From Roseivirga thermotolerans (GTDB taxonomy: Bacteria; Bacteroidota; Bacteroidia; Cytophagales; Cyclobacteriaceae): a DNA stretch of 64,000 nucleotides. The stretch's first letter is position 1. Every line of letters starts with the position of its first letter. The notes under the pieces are model-generated. The model was given only the letters and a program-made list of their open reading frames with translations, was not told the origin of the DNA and ran no database searches. The translations under genes were made by a program, and so were the position numbers. Positions 53,032 to 63,355 of the stretch are shown here, one piece after another. The stretch lies in NCBI RefSeq assembly GCF_014653175.1, contig NZ_BNAG01000001.1, forward strand, positions 1 through 64,000, in the 5' to 3' direction.

Positions 53032-54231
53032 TTAACACTTTTCGTAAATAATAGCGGCTCCCTGCCCTACACCAATACACATGGTGGCCAGTCCGTACTT
53101 TACATTATTTCTCTTCTGCATTTCATGCAGTAGGGTAGCTGAAATTCTTGTTCCACTGGCTCCCAGAGGGTGTCCAATAGCAATTGACCCTCCATTTACA
53201 TTGACCTTTTCAGGATCTAAGCCCAGCTCTTGCATGCAGGGAATAGATTGCGCTGCAAAAGCCTCATTCAACTCAATTAAATCCAGATCGTTTACGGTTA
53301 ACCCAGCTCGTTTCAGTGCTTTTTGTGTAGCCGGAATGGGCCCGACACCCATTATATGTGGCGAAACACCGGCAATAGCCACCGCGGCTACTCTGGCCAT
53401 TGGCTTAAGGTTAAACTGCTTTAGTGTGGCTTCGTTGACCATCAATGCTGCGGCCGCACCATCGTTAATTCCCGATGCATTTCCGGCTGTCACCGTACCG
53501 CCTTCTTTGAACGCTGGTCGCAAACCGGCCAATTTTTCTAACGAAGAAAGCCTGGGCTGTTCATCTTTGACAAACACAATCGGGTCGGACTTTCGTTGTG
53601 GCACTTCTACCGGCACAATTTCCTGAGCAAACTTTCCGGCTTCGTATGCCGCCTGGTATTTTAATTGAGAGCCGTGCGAGAACTCATCTTGTGCTTCGCG
53701 GCTAATCCCCCATTGCTCAGCCACATTTTCGGCTGTTTCTCCCATGGCAAAAGGGTAATGCAACTTGGCCAATTTGGGGTTTATAAACCTCCAGCCAATA
53801 GAGGTATCGTATATTTCGGCATTTCTGCCGTAGGCTGTTTCCGACTTGCCCATGACAAAGGGGGCACGTGTCATGCTTTCTACACCTCCGGCAATATAGG
53901 CCTGTCCTTCACCCAAAAGCAGGCCTCTGCTAGCATCCATAATAGACTGAAGACCCGAGGCACACAGGCGGTTAACTGTTACTCCACCCACCTCAAGGGG
54001 TAGACCAGCCAGCAATGCAGCCATACGGGCTACGTTCCGATTATCTTCTCCGGCCTGATTGGCGGCTCCAAAAATCACATCTTCTATGAGAGATATGTCG
54101 AACGATGGGTTTCGGTCTACCAGCGCCTTAATGACATGCGCTGCCAGGTCATCGGGCCGAACACTGGCCAATGAGCCTCCGAATTTTCCAATGGGTGTTC
54201 TTACTATATCGACTATATATGCTGATTCCAT
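53032..54231 (-). CDS. Thiolase, 3-oxoadipyl-CoA type
   Basis: 399 residues. Active-site Cys90 is in NRLCASGLQS; the His is in NGGSIAIGHPLGASG (about 347) and the second Cys in CIGVGQG (about 388). The segment NAEIYDTSIGWRFINP (about 138-153) is typical of PcaF/PaaJ thiolases that cleave 3-oxoadipyl-CoA, rather than of general FadA. No other aromatic-degradation gene lies in the window, so a general 3-ketoacyl-CoA role is possible. Confidence 0.87.
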   Translation of the reverse strand: MESAYIVDIVRTPIGKFGGSLASVRPDDLAAHVIKALVDRNPSFDISLIEDVIFGAANQAGEDNRNVARMAALLAGLPLEVGGVTVNRLCASGLQSIMDASRGLLLGEGQAYIAGGVESMTRAPFVMGKSETAYGRNAEIYDTSIGWRFINPKLAKLHYPFAMGETAENVAEQWGISREAQDEFSHGSQLKYQAAYEAGKFAQEIVPVEVPQRKSDPIVFVKDEQPRLSSLEKLAGLRPAFKEGGTVTAGNASGINDGAAAALMVNEATLKQFNLKPMARVAAVAIAGVSPHIMGVGPIPATQKALKRAGLTVNDLDLIELNEAFAAQSIPCMQELGLDPEKVNVNGGSIAIGHPLGASGTRISATLLHEMQKRNNVKYGLATMCIGVGQGAAIIYEKC

Positions 54232-54358
54232 GGTGAGCTATATGAATTAGGGTGTTTGAATTTCGAATTGATATGCGAATTAACCGAATTTAGACCAAGC
54301 TGAAAAAGGCACGACCTTAAATCGTACATCTAACACTCACAATCGTAAATCGGTTTAC

Positions 54359-54366
54359 TATATTTG
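54359..54366 (+). promoter_or_regulatory. -7 element of the DUF4293 promoter
   Basis: TATATTTG fits TAnnTTTG exactly, 18 bp before the ATG at 54385. No clear -33 was found. Confidence 0.5.
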
Positions 54367-54384
54367 CACCCAAATCAAGAAATC

Positions 54385-54879
54385 ATGATTCAGCGTATAC
54401 AAACACTCTTTTTGCTAGGTGTAGCCATCTTAATGGGAATAACCAATATCTACTATTTGTGGGGAGAAAAAACTGCCGATAACCAAACTGTGGCTATACT
54501 TACCACATTGAAAATGAAAGTAGTAGACACCGCAGGCACGCTGAACGATTTTTCTGACGACACCATTGTGAGAGAAGACTCTACCTGGTATTTGATGGCG
54601 CTAACCATTGCCGCCTCGCTGGTAGCCATATTTTCAATTTTGCAGTTTAAAAATAGACTGAACCAAATGAAACTGGGGGCTTTAAATGCCCTGATAATGG
54701 CCGCTACTCTTGGACTTAGCTACTATAAAATTTATCAGTATGAGGGTCTAATTGAAGGGCAGGGAGCCATTTCACTGGGATTTTACCTGCCGGCTGGAGC
54801 CATGTTCATGAATATTATTGCCAATCGCTTTATCCGCAAAGATGAAAAACTGGTAAAGAGTGTGGATAGAATAAGGTAG
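54385..54879 (+). CDS. DUF4293 membrane protein
   Basis: 164 residues from ATG 54385 (a TTG frame from 54364 lies in the promoter). MIQRIQTLFLLGVAILM is the usual start of the family. Four membrane segments can be placed at about 6-22, 70-90, 100-118 and 128-148. Function unknown; restricted mainly to Bacteroidota. It is monocistronic. Confidence 0.88.
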   Translation: MIQRIQTLFLLGVAILMGITNIYYLWGEKTADNQTVAILTTLKMKVVDTAGTLNDFSDDTIVREDSTWYLMALTIAASLVAIFSILQFKNRLNQMKLGALNALIMAATLGLSYYKIYQYEGLIEGQGAISLGFYLPAGAMFMNIIANRFIRKDEKLVKSVDRIR

Positions 54880-55091
54880 CTAACCTTTCTTTTCCTATTA
54901 CTTTCTTAACCTCTCTCAATTTCCTAAGAATTGCTTCGCTTGCATTCACACCGGAGTTGACAAAGCTTTTCAGCACAAAGAGAATCGCTAGAATAAAAAA
55001 CCACAATGGCTACGAGTGTTAAGAGCTCATTCATGGTTTATTGGTTATAAATTCATTTAAAATTGGCTCACAACAGAGGGCTTTAAAAACC

Positions 55092-55126
55092 AAAAAGGAG
55101 CCTCTGATATTCAAAAGCTCCTTTTT
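55092..55126. terminator. Bidirectional terminator
   Basis: AAAAAGGAGC (55092-55101) pairs perfectly with GCTCCTTTTT (55117-55126), loop 15 bases. It serves the convergent DUF4293 and FKBP genes. Confidence 0.9.
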
Positions 55127-55147
55127 AGATGATAAGTTTTTTGCCTA

Positions 55148-55669
55148 TTAATTAATCTCTATCAATTCAATCTTAAAGTTCAGGTTCTCGTTAGGGTAGA
55201 TTTTACCTGCCCCAGCATTTCTATAGGCCAATACAGATGGAATGTAAAAGTCTCCCTCACCACCTTCTTTTAACAAATAGGTAGAAAGCTGAAAGCCCGG
55301 AATAATATCGGCATAGCCCAACTGAAACTCCAACGGTTTGTAGTCTCTTTGCGGGTTATAGATGTTTTTGTCTTTGGCTAATGACTCAATATTGGTATCG
55401 AGCAGCTCTCCACTAAAACGGTATAGTTTATAGTTCACCTTCACCCTTTCTCCCTGTTTGGGCAATTCGCCTGTTCCTTCGGTGGTTATGATGTACCGGA
55501 TGCCGCTCTGCGATTTCTGAGCCTGTAGTCCTTTAGTACTGAGGTGGTGATCTATTTTTGCCCCGTCTATTTGTAGCTGCGCCTCGGCATCATAGGGCTC
55601 TACATCTTCATTGCATGCCATGGTACCCGTCAACACCAGGGTAACCATTATTCCTTTTATCCATTTCAT
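55148..55669 (-). CDS. FKBP-type peptidyl-prolyl isomerase lipoprotein
   Basis: 173 residues. The lipoprotein signal has TGTMAC (Cys19). The FKBP domain spans about 58-172 (GIRYIITTEGTGELPKQGERVKVNYKLY as landmark, PGFQLSTYLLKEGGEGDFYIPS, YPNENLNFKIELIEI). An insertion (about 98-113, LAKDKNIYNPQRDYKP) enlarges the usual loop. It folds proteins in the periplasm or at the outer membrane. Several aromatic pocket residues seem replaced, so activity is uncertain. Confidence 0.9.
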   Translation of the reverse strand: MKWIKGIMVTLVLTGTMACNEDVEPYDAEAQLQIDGAKIDHHLSTKGLQAQKSQSGIRYIITTEGTGELPKQGERVKVNYKLYRFSGELLDTNIESLAKDKNIYNPQRDYKPLEFQLGYADIIPGFQLSTYLLKEGGEGDFYIPSVLAYRNAGAGKIYPNENLNFKIELIEIN

Positions 55670-55867
55670 AGGCTCTATTTTATTCTGTTACTATTCAACC
55701 CTAGCAATGACACGGCCTACAAGCGTTGAGTTGGAATAGACTTGCCACAAAACACCCGACAAGCCCAGAAACCTTATGGCTACTTTAAAACTGTCAGCCT
55801 GTCACCCTTTTTTGCTTGGTACGGCATTTGATTTTGCGGGGACTGAAACAAAAACTGACAAAACGTT

Positions 55868-57760
55868 ATGCAAGAGAAAGGTACAATCTCGATACATACC
55901 GAGAACATATTTCCCATCATTAAGAAGTTCTTATACTCCGATCATGAAATATTTCTGAGAGAGCTGGTATCGAACGCAGTAGATGCTACACAAAAAATCA
56001 GGCGTTTGGCTTCGCTGGGAGAGTTCAAGGGAGAGCTGGGACAAACCCGGGTGGAAGTAGCTGTGAACAAAAAGAAAAAGACCATTACCATTAGCGATAG
56101 TGGTATTGGTATGACAGCCGAAGAAATCAAGAAATACATTAACCAAATCGCATTTTCAGGAGCCACCGAGTTTGTTGAAAAATTTAAAGATGCCGGGGAT
56201 GCCAAAGAGATCATTGGTAAGTTTGGTTTGGGTTTTTACTCGGCCTTTATGGTTGCCGATAAGGTGGAGATTGATACCTTGAGTTATCAGGATGGAGCCG
56301 CTCCTGCTAAGTGGATTTGCGATGGTAGCACTGAGTTTGAAATTAAAGAAGGAAAGCGAAAAGAAAGAGGAACCACCGTTACACTGCACGTGAACAAGGA
56401 CTCCGAAGAGTTTTTAGAAGACCACAGAATTCAGCAAATACTCGACAAGTATGCCAAGTTCTTACCGGTTGAGGTGAAGTTCGGTGAAAAAGAAGACTCG
56501 ATTGAGGACGGTGAAGACAAAGACGGTAAGAAAAAGTGGAAGACCGTTAAAAAAGACAACATCATTAACAACACCGAGCCCATTTGGACCAAGTCTCCCT
56601 CAGACCTCACCGATGATGACTACCTGAAGTTCTACAAAGAGCTCTATCCATTCTCGGAAGATCCGTTGTTCTGGATTCACCTCAATGTAGACTACCCCTT
56701 TGAGCTCACCGGAATACTTTATTTCCCAAAAATCAAAAACGATTTCGAGCTACAGAAAAACAAAATACAGCTCTACTCTCGTCAGGTCTTCATTACCGAT
56801 GAGGTGAAAGATGTGGTTCCTGAGTTTCTTATGCTCTTGCACGGAATCATAGATTCTCCTGACATTCCGCTCAACGTTTCAAGAAGCTACCTGCAATCTG
56901 ACGGCAACGTGAAGAAAATCAACACCTACATTACCAAAAAGGTGGCCGACAAACTGGGTGAACTCTTTAAGAAAGAAAGAGAATCGTATGAGAAAAAGTG
57001 GGACGACATTGGCCTGTTTGTTAAGTATGGAATGATCTCGGAAGAAAAATTCTATGACAAGGCCAACGACTTTGCTCTTGTGAAAAACACGGAAGGCAAG
57101 TATTTCACCCTAAAGGAGTATGAAAAACACATAGAGGCCAACCAAACCGACAAAGACAAGAATAAGGTGTGGCTTTACTCCAACAATCCGGCTAAGCAAG
57201 ATGCATTTATAGCGGCCGCACGAGACAAAGGCTATGATGTTTTGGTATTCGACACGCCAATTGACAGCCACTTCATTAACCATATGGAAATGAAGCTGGA
57301 CAAGACACAGATTAAACGGGTAGATGCAGACAACCTGAACAAGCTCATCGACAAAGACGAAAAGCGGGAACTGGTGCTTACCGATGAGCAAAAGGAAAGT
57401 CTAAAAGGAGTCTTTACCAAAGCCATTGGCAAAGACAACTTTAAGGTAGAAGTAGAAGCACTTTCGCCAGACGATGCTCCGGTAACCATTACCATGTCTG
57501 AGTTTATGCGCAGAATGAAGGAAATGCAAGCCACCGGAGGCGGAGGGTTCAATATGTTTGGCAGCATGCCCGACACCTACGATGTCACAGTGAACGGCAA
57601 CCATAAACTGGCCGATAAAATTTTAAAATCGGTAGCCGATGAAACTAAGGAAGGTCTTGCCAAGCAAGCGGTTGACTTAGCCATGTTGTCTCAAGGTCTA
57701 CTAGAAGGCAAAGCCTTAACCGATTTTATTAAAAGAAGCACAGAGTTACTGGGTAAGTAA
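55868..57760 (+). CDS. htpG: Chaperone HtpG (Hsp90)
   Basis: 630 residues. The GHKL ATP site is clear: ELVSNAVDA (about 31-39), SDSGIGM (about 77) and GKFGLGFYSAFMVAD (about 117-131). The middle segment has SRSYLQSDG. The C-terminal dimer part ends KRSTELLGK and lacks the eukaryotic MEEVD. The 5' region (55680-55867) has CTGTCA twice, but no known heat-shock element could be named with confidence. Confidence 0.97.
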   Translation: MQEKGTISIHTENIFPIIKKFLYSDHEIFLRELVSNAVDATQKIRRLASLGEFKGELGQTRVEVAVNKKKKTITISDSGIGMTAEEIKKYINQIAFSGATEFVEKFKDAGDAKEIIGKFGLGFYSAFMVADKVEIDTLSYQDGAAPAKWICDGSTEFEIKEGKRKERGTTVTLHVNKDSEEFLEDHRIQQILDKYAKFLPVEVKFGEKEDSIEDGEDKDGKKKWKTVKKDNIINNTEPIWTKSPSDLTDDDYLKFYKELYPFSEDPLFWIHLNVDYPFELTGILYFPKIKNDFELQKNKIQLYSRQVFITDEVKDVVPEFLMLLHGIIDSPDIPLNVSRSYLQSDGNVKKINTYITKKVADKLGELFKKERESYEKKWDDIGLFVKYGMISEEKFYDKANDFALVKNTEGKYFTLKEYEKHIEANQTDKDKNKVWLYSNNPAKQDAFIAAARDKGYDVLVFDTPIDSHFINHMEMKLDKTQIKRVDADNLNKLIDKDEKRELVLTDEQKESLKGVFTKAIGKDNFKVEVEALSPDDAPVTITMSEFMRRMKEMQATGGGGFNMFGSMPDTYDVTVNGNHKLADKILKSVADETKEGLAKQAVDLAMLSQGLLEGKALTDFIKRSTELLGK

Positions 57761-57782
57761 CAGAGCCATATAATTCAACTCA

Positions 57783-57812
57783 ATGCCACACCTTGTCAGG
57801 TGTGGCATTTTT
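57783..57812 (+). terminator. Terminator of htpG
   Basis: ATGCCACACC (57783-57792) pairs perfectly with GGTGTGGCAT (57799-57808), loop TTGTCA, followed by Ts. Confidence 0.92.
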
Positions 57813-57871
57813 GTTTTCTACAATTAGAACTAAATTCAAGAAGCGTTCATCATAATCTTAAACACGTGGTC

Positions 57872-58843
57872 ATGAAAAGGTCAATTTCAATTCTACTCTT
57901 CTTTATCTCCTGCGTAGCCTTTTCCCAAAGTGCTAAAATCACTGTAAAGCAGGAAGGGTTTGGAGAGAATCACCAACTCCGACTCATCATCAACGGAAAA
58001 ATGCTTGAAGTAAATCCTAATGGTGAGCTCATCTATTCAGGTGAAATAGACCTATCTAAGCCGGTTTATGGTATGGTTATTAACCCTGAAAGTAAATATT
58101 CAGGGTTTTATGTAGAGCATGGAGCTACTGAAGTTATTGTAAAGAAAAAGGGATTTCCATCGTCATTGGAGGTACCTGGTTCCAATTCACATGCCATCTA
58201 CTCTTCTATTGCCCATGCTAAAAATGAAAAAGACTTTCTCACCAATACTTTGGCCAATATTGAAAACCCGGTAGCCTTAGACATATTCAACCAAAGGTTC
58301 AGATTTGAAAAACTCAGCCTGGAAGAATTGAAACAGGTTTATAATTCAGCTCCTGAAAAGCACAAAGATCTGTTGGCCGACTTGAGCGCATTTATAAACA
58401 CTGCCGGGTTGAAAAAAGCAGAAGTTGGCGGCCAAATCATAGACTTTGAAGGACAAGATCAGCACGGAAAAACCTACTCTACCAAGCAATACAGAGGTAA
58501 ATACTTACTTCTCGACTTCGCTTCCACCGGCTGCGGTCCCTGCTGGGCAGGCTATCCCGATATGCAAGTGCAAACCTCCGAGTATGATAATTTGCAAGTG
58601 ATCACCTACAATCAGGACAATGCCATTGAAGGCTGGAACAAGCTGGCAGAACAAAGAGGCATTAAGCTACCTTGGCCTGTTTTATGGAAGGCAGAGAACA
58701 AGTTGGAAATCTTTGAACTCTATAATGTAGAAGGATGGCCTTTGCACTATTTAATTTCTCCGGATGGCGAAATTCTGGAGTCGTGGTATGGGTCTGGGGG
58801 TGATAGACTGGAGAAGATGCTTGCTAAGTATATTAAGGATTAA
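57872..58843 (+). CDS. Exported TlpA/thioredoxin-like thiol-disulfide protein
   Basis: 323 residues from ATG 57872; the frame open from 57800 starts inside the terminator and is rejected. The signal peptide MKRSISILLFFISCVAFSQ is followed by an N-terminal DUF4369-like domain (about 22-180) and a thioredoxin fold (about 192-323) with the redox pair in STGCGPCWAGYP (about 219-230). It ends with the strand LHYLISPDGEILESWYG. Bacteroidota have many such proteins in the periplasm; the redox partner is unknown. Confidence 0.88.
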   Translation: MKRSISILLFFISCVAFSQSAKITVKQEGFGENHQLRLIINGKMLEVNPNGELIYSGEIDLSKPVYGMVINPESKYSGFYVEHGATEVIVKKKGFPSSLEVPGSNSHAIYSSIAHAKNEKDFLTNTLANIENPVALDIFNQRFRFEKLSLEELKQVYNSAPEKHKDLLADLSAFINTAGLKKAEVGGQIIDFEGQDQHGKTYSTKQYRGKYLLLDFASTGCGPCWAGYPDMQVQTSEYDNLQVITYNQDNAIEGWNKLAEQRGIKLPWPVLWKAENKLEIFELYNVEGWPLHYLISPDGEILESWYGSGGDRLEKMLAKYIKD

Positions 58844-59060
58844 CAACCGACCGCCAGCGAACACCAACGTCCCTGAAAGAACAATACACGGGTTCAATAG
58901 ATGTAATATCTCTTGAATTAAAACGTCATTCAGAACTTACCTAAAAAGCATAACCTATTGACTAACAGTCAATTAAAATCTTAAAATAAATTCAGGGTGA
59001 CGAAACAGGTTAAATGGCATACTCCTTGGCTAATGGTCGGTGAACTTTTAACTTGATTCC

Positions 59061-61559
59061 ATGCTTCGCAACATGTTCATGCTAGCCTGGCGCAATGCAA
59101 TTCGCCACAAGCAATTCGCTATTCTCAATATACTTGGCCTAACCATAGGCATTACCGGCACAGTAATTATTGCGCTATATGTCATGAACCAGTATAGCTA
59201 TGACAATTTCCATAGCAAAGGAGACAGAATTTATAGGGTTAACCAGCCCATGATCTGGGGCGATTGGAATGAACCATTTGCTTCTACAGGTCCTAACTTA
59301 GCCATAGCCCTAAGGGCTGATGTTCCCGAATTTAAAGAGGTAACCCGGGTGCATACCCCGGGCGAAATGGCTGTTAGCTATCTGCCCGAAGGTGGCAATC
59401 CCATCTCATTCACAGAAAGCAGAGCTTTTGTGGCCGAACAGAATTTCTTTGAAATATTCGACTTTAAAGCCAAGACGGGAAGTTTAGAAACAGCTTTGGA
59501 GGTTCCCGGCAACGTGGTGATCACTCAAGAAACAGCCACTAAATATTTCGGCACAGAGGAAGCCATTGGCAAAACGCTTTTGATAAATCAGGGCACAGAC
59601 AGCTTTGCTTTCAGGGTAGCTGCTGTATTAGAAGACATTCCTACCAACTCGCATATTCAGTTCAACATGCTACTTTCCATGGCCTCTTTCGATGATATAG
59701 AGCAAAGACAGCACCAATGGATTTGGACCACCTTTGTCACTTACGGACTAGTGGCAGAGGGGGTAGATATCGATAAACTGGAAGCCAAGATTCAATCTAT
59801 TCCTCCAAAATGGGCAGAACAAGAGATACAGAATATCTTTGGGCAGAGCTACGTAGAATACATCAAAGACAGAACCTGGACACTCGAGCTTCAGCCATTA
59901 AGTGAGGTTTATTTGTACTCCCCGCCATCTGGCAACCGTATTGGCCCCAGTGGAAACATACTTTACATCCAGATTTTTTCTGCGGTAGGCGGCCTTATCT
60001 TACTCCTTTGCAGTATTAATTTTATGAACCTCTCCACTGCCAAATCGGCAAACCGAGCTAAGGAAGTGGGCATTAGAAAGGTATTGGGATCGGAAAAAAG
60101 GGCCCTCGTTCAGCAGTTCATCTTCGAATCAATTCTCTATGTTACGGTTAGTACCGTAATAGCCCTGGTTGTTACCGAAATATCTCTGGATGCTTTCAAC
60201 CTGATAGCCAACACAGAATTGAGCCTTTATCGATACGCCACCAACCCTGCGGCCATCGGGTTAATTGCTGCTTTTGTGGTACTACTGGGCATAGCTGCCG
60301 GAAGTTATCCGGCCTTTTATCTTTCTTCCTTCAGCCCCATTAAAGTACTCAAAGGAAAATTAAGCTCCGGCTTTAAAGGAAGCATGCTGAGAAACACTCT
60401 AGTAGTGGTTCAGTTCACTATTTCCGTAGCGCTAATTATAGCCACCTTCTTTGTTCAGAAACAGCTCAACTTTGTTTTGAATATGAACTTGGGGTTCAAT
60501 ACCGAAAACATATTGCAAGTCCATAATATGGAAATGCTAACCAACGAGCAGCAGCAAACGCTGCAAGCCATGCTTGCTACCAATCCTGCTTTTGAACAGG
60601 TGGGAATTTCTGACCTTATTCCGCCTAATGTTTGGAACGAAGACAAGTACAAAGCATATGGCCCGGATACCGAGTCGGTAACACTCAACAGAATAAGATG
60701 TAATGAAGAGTATATCGATCTACTGGGCTTAAATTTTCTGGAAGGCAGAAATTTCGATAAGACCAGAGGCACAGACCAATACAAAGTAATATTGAATGAA
60801 GAGGCCGTTAAAGTTCTGGGGTGGGAATATCCCGTCAATCCTGAAAACTCTCCGGTAGGCCAATACATTACTTTTCCCAACAGCAATGAGGCGCTCTTTG
60901 AGGTAATTGGTATAGTCGAAAACTTTAACCACAACAGTGTACGCTATGAAATAGGCCCATTGCTACTCATTCATCAGGAAAATGATATCATGTGGAAACA
61001 CAGCAATAACTACCTTTCCATTAGGTTGAACGGTGGGGCGATAGCCAGTAAAGCATCACTGGAAAGTAGCCTTAAGAACATTGAAGCAAGTGTGAAGGAA
61101 GTAGACGCTGCCATTCCGTTCGAATACTCATTTATGGATCAGATGTTTGAGGCAAACTTTAGAACAGAGCAGAGAATGGGGCAGGTTTTGAACATCTTTA
61201 CCGCAATGGCCTTAACCATTGCTTGTCTGGGTCTATTTGGGCTCTCGGCTTTTGCTGCTGAACAAAGAAAAAAGGAACTAGGCATTAGAAAAGTACTGGG
61301 AGCCACTGCCAGACAAATCATAGCCTCTTTTACCAAAGAGTTCTCCATCCTGATCGTTCTTTCTATTGTTATAGCCAGCCCATTGGCCTATTTTTTCACA
61401 AAGAACTGGCTGTCTAACTTTGCCTACCAAACATCAATTGAAGTATGGGTGTTTATTCTGGTGGGGGGCGTATCCATAGTCATCGCATGGTTGACCATTG
61501 GCGTACACTCACTTAATGCGGCCAGGCAGAACCCTTCTGAAGTACTGCGCGATGAATAA
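59061..61559 (+). CDS. FtsX/MacB-type ABC transporter permease
   Basis: 832 residues. A first membrane segment (about 21-43, ILNILGLTIGITGTVIIALYV) is followed by a MacB-like periplasmic domain (about 45-285) and three membrane segments (about 310-440) with KEVGIRKVLGSEKRAL. A second core (about 460-700) follows, then three membrane segments with KELGIRKVLGATARQIIASF, the same coupling motif twice. These large permeases use a separate ATPase, and no ATPase gene is adjacent. The 217 bp upstream contain no clear signal. Confidence 0.9.
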   Translation: MLRNMFMLAWRNAIRHKQFAILNILGLTIGITGTVIIALYVMNQYSYDNFHSKGDRIYRVNQPMIWGDWNEPFASTGPNLAIALRADVPEFKEVTRVHTPGEMAVSYLPEGGNPISFTESRAFVAEQNFFEIFDFKAKTGSLETALEVPGNVVITQETATKYFGTEEAIGKTLLINQGTDSFAFRVAAVLEDIPTNSHIQFNMLLSMASFDDIEQRQHQWIWTTFVTYGLVAEGVDIDKLEAKIQSIPPKWAEQEIQNIFGQSYVEYIKDRTWTLELQPLSEVYLYSPPSGNRIGPSGNILYIQIFSAVGGLILLLCSINFMNLSTAKSANRAKEVGIRKVLGSEKRALVQQFIFESILYVTVSTVIALVVTEISLDAFNLIANTELSLYRYATNPAAIGLIAAFVVLLGIAAGSYPAFYLSSFSPIKVLKGKLSSGFKGSMLRNTLVVVQFTISVALIIATFFVQKQLNFVLNMNLGFNTENILQVHNMEMLTNEQQQTLQAMLATNPAFEQVGISDLIPPNVWNEDKYKAYGPDTESVTLNRIRCNEEYIDLLGLNFLEGRNFDKTRGTDQYKVILNEEAVKVLGWEYPVNPENSPVGQYITFPNSNEALFEVIGIVENFNHNSVRYEIGPLLLIHQENDIMWKHSNNYLSIRLNGGAIASKASLESSLKNIEASVKEVDAAIPFEYSFMDQMFEANFRTEQRMGQVLNIFTAMALTIACLGLFGLSAFAAEQRKKELGIRKVLGATARQIIASFTKEFSILIVLSIVIASPLAYFFTKNWLSNFAYQTSIEVWVFILVGGVSIVIAWLTIGVHSLNAARQNPSEVLRDE

Positions 61560-61575
61560 ATAGCTACGGCTGAGA

Positions 61576-62430
61576 CTACGATGCCTTAGCTTGTTCTCTA
61601 CTATACTTCCAACGTCTATGAGACCACAGATAATCGGCCGGATGGCGTCTTATGCTTGCTTCCAACATCCGGGTATACGTTTCGATAATTTTAGGATCAT
61701 CACCATAGGGAGGTTTGGCTATCATTCGGAAGGTAAGAGAATAGTACCCTCGCTTCACCCTGTGTGTCTCCGCAAAAAATACCGGATACCCAACGGCTCT
61801 GGCAATTTTTTCGGCCCCAACATAAAAGGCCGATTCCTGGTTGAGGAAATTGACCCATTTTTTTTCAGTGCTTTTACTGGGTATCTGATCACCAATGATA
61901 CCAATGACACGGGCTTCATTTTTTCGTTTCAGAATCTCTCTGATAGCTGAGTCTTTAGGAATGGGTTGGCCTCCGTGGCGTGTTCGCAACTGAAACATAA
62001 TACGCTCATAGCGCTCGTTCTGAATGGGTTTGTAGAGAAACTCCATGGGTACGTTCAGCTGACTGACAATGGCATGTGCAGGCCACTCCCAGTTGCAGGT
62101 ATGGCCGGAAAGAAGAATAATTGGCTGGCCGGCATCGAGCAAACTTTTTAACTCATGAGGGTTTGTAATGTGAAAGTGCTTTTCCCAGTCGGCCTTTGAA
62201 AAGCGGTAGGCAATGATTGATTCTGCAAACACCTCCATAAACTGATAGTAAAAGGCTTTGGCCGTAGCTTCTACCTGCTCTCTGCTGTATTCCGGAAAAG
62301 AGTTGCTGATGTTGGTGCGGATAACCTCGCCTCGGTACCTGGAAATATAATAGGCAAAATGAGCGGCTAGTCTAAACCAAAAGTAAATCCAACGGGCGGG
62401 AAACAGAGATACTATCCGTATGAGTGTCAT
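61576..62430 (-). CDS. LpxL/HtrB-like lipid acyltransferase
   Basis: 284 residues. The N-terminal hydrophobic part (about 5-30) anchors it. The catalytic HX4E motif is in LSGHTCNWEW (about 107-116). IGDQIPS (near 176) and RHPADYLWSHRRWKY (near 257-272) fit the lysophospholipid/lipid A acyltransferase family. It adds a secondary acyl chain to lipid A or an aminolipid at the inner membrane. It is convergent with the permease, 16 bp apart. Confidence 0.87.
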   Translation of the reverse strand: MTLIRIVSLFPARWIYFWFRLAAHFAYYISRYRGEVIRTNISNSFPEYSREQVEATAKAFYYQFMEVFAESIIAYRFSKADWEKHFHITNPHELKSLLDAGQPIILLSGHTCNWEWPAHAIVSQLNVPMEFLYKPIQNERYERIMFQLRTRHGGQPIPKDSAIREILKRKNEARVIGIIGDQIPSKSTEKKWVNFLNQESAFYVGAEKIARAVGYPVFFAETHRVKRGYYSLTFRMIAKPPYGDDPKIIETYTRMLEASIRRHPADYLWSHRRWKYSREQAKAS

Positions 62431-62527
62431 TGATGATTAAAAATTGAAATAAGTGAACGGCTTTGCCGGGCATTTAGTTCGTAATGCTTTTATAGCCTAA
62501 GTGGCCGCAAAGATAGGCCAATAGCCT

Positions 62528-63355
62528 TTACAAAGGGCCACCAAAAAGCCAAAGAACAACCTCTTTGAACTCCCTTCTCCAGAACTGCTCGTTGTGCTCC
62601 CCTTCAGGCACCAGTTTACTCTTAAGCTGGCGCGAATAGCCTTTTTCATCAAGAAGCCTCAGCATTCGCTGAAAGCTATCGACCATTTGAGGCCCTTCTT
62701 TACCTCCCATGAGCAAATACAGTCTGGCTCCGCCCTGCAGTTCACCGGAATCCACCTGAATAAAGGGGCCTTCGCCCCACCAATAACTTGGCGACAAGAT
62801 ACCGGCTTTACCAAACACCTGAGGGTACTCAAAAATGGCATAGTGAGAAATGAGCCCTCCAAGCGAACTGCCAATAATGGCCGTGTTTTGCGGATTGTTT
62901 ATGGTTCGATAGGTCTGGTCTATGTAGGGCTTCACTGTATGCACTATAAAATCCATGTAAGGTTTCCCTTCGGCCTTGCCATATTTGGGGTGATCCCAGG
63001 CGGTTAATTCATGAATTCTGTTGGCCTGACCATTGTCTATACCCACCACAATAAAGCTCATCCTTTTTTCGGCATAGAGCTCATTTAAAATTTCGTCTAC
63101 TCCCCACTCTCCTACAAATGAGGTGGTGTCATCGAAAAGATTCTGACCATCGTGCATGTAAAGCACTGGATAGCGGTCGTTGGTAGTTTCATAATCGGGT
63201 GGAAGGTAAATGCGCACCTGCCGTTCTCTCTCAAGACCTTCTATAGTAAATACCGAATCGACTACATGTACATTGGCGGCTGCCGTAGAGGTGCTCTGCT
63301 GAGCATTGACCGAGATGGCCAGTGTTGTCATTAGTAGTGCTGTAAGTATTTTCAT
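62528..63355 (-). CDS. Secreted esterase-like alpha/beta hydrolase
   Basis: 275 residues. The signal peptide ends VNAQ (19). VRIYLPPDYETTNDRYPVLYMHDGQNLF (about 47-74) and the nucleophile elbow GSSLGG (about 160-165) are those of the esterase D/Fes-type family. The catalytic His is probably GEHNEQFWRREF (near 250). It may hydrolyse esters of sugars, siderophores or S-formylglutathione-like substrates. The downstream 97 bp to the acyltransferase hold no terminator. Confidence 0.88.
   Translation of the reverse strand: MKILTALLMTTLAISVNAQQSTSTAAANVHVVDSVFTIEGLERERQVRIYLPPDYETTNDRYPVLYMHDGQNLFDDTTSFVGEWGVDEILNELYAEKRMSFIVVGIDNGQANRIHELTAWDHPKYGKAEGKPYMDFIVHTVKPYIDQTYRTINNPQNTAIIGSSLGGLISHYAIFEYPQVFGKAGILSPSYWWGEGPFIQVDSGELQGGARLYLLMGGKEGPQMVDSFQRMLRLLDEKGYSRQLKSKLVPEGEHNEQFWRREFKEVVLWLFGGPL

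Noticed and set aside
54890-55034. Possible small minus-strand frame MNELLTLVAIV..., with a protein-like continuation in a second frame after a run of six Ts
   Set aside because: It would need a frameshift at the T run, would run into the convergent gene, and has no recognisable family; chance is more likely.
55680-55867. Repeated CTGTCA upstream of htpG as a heat-shock operator
   Set aside because: The copies do not form a known CIRCE or sigma-32 site; too weak to call.
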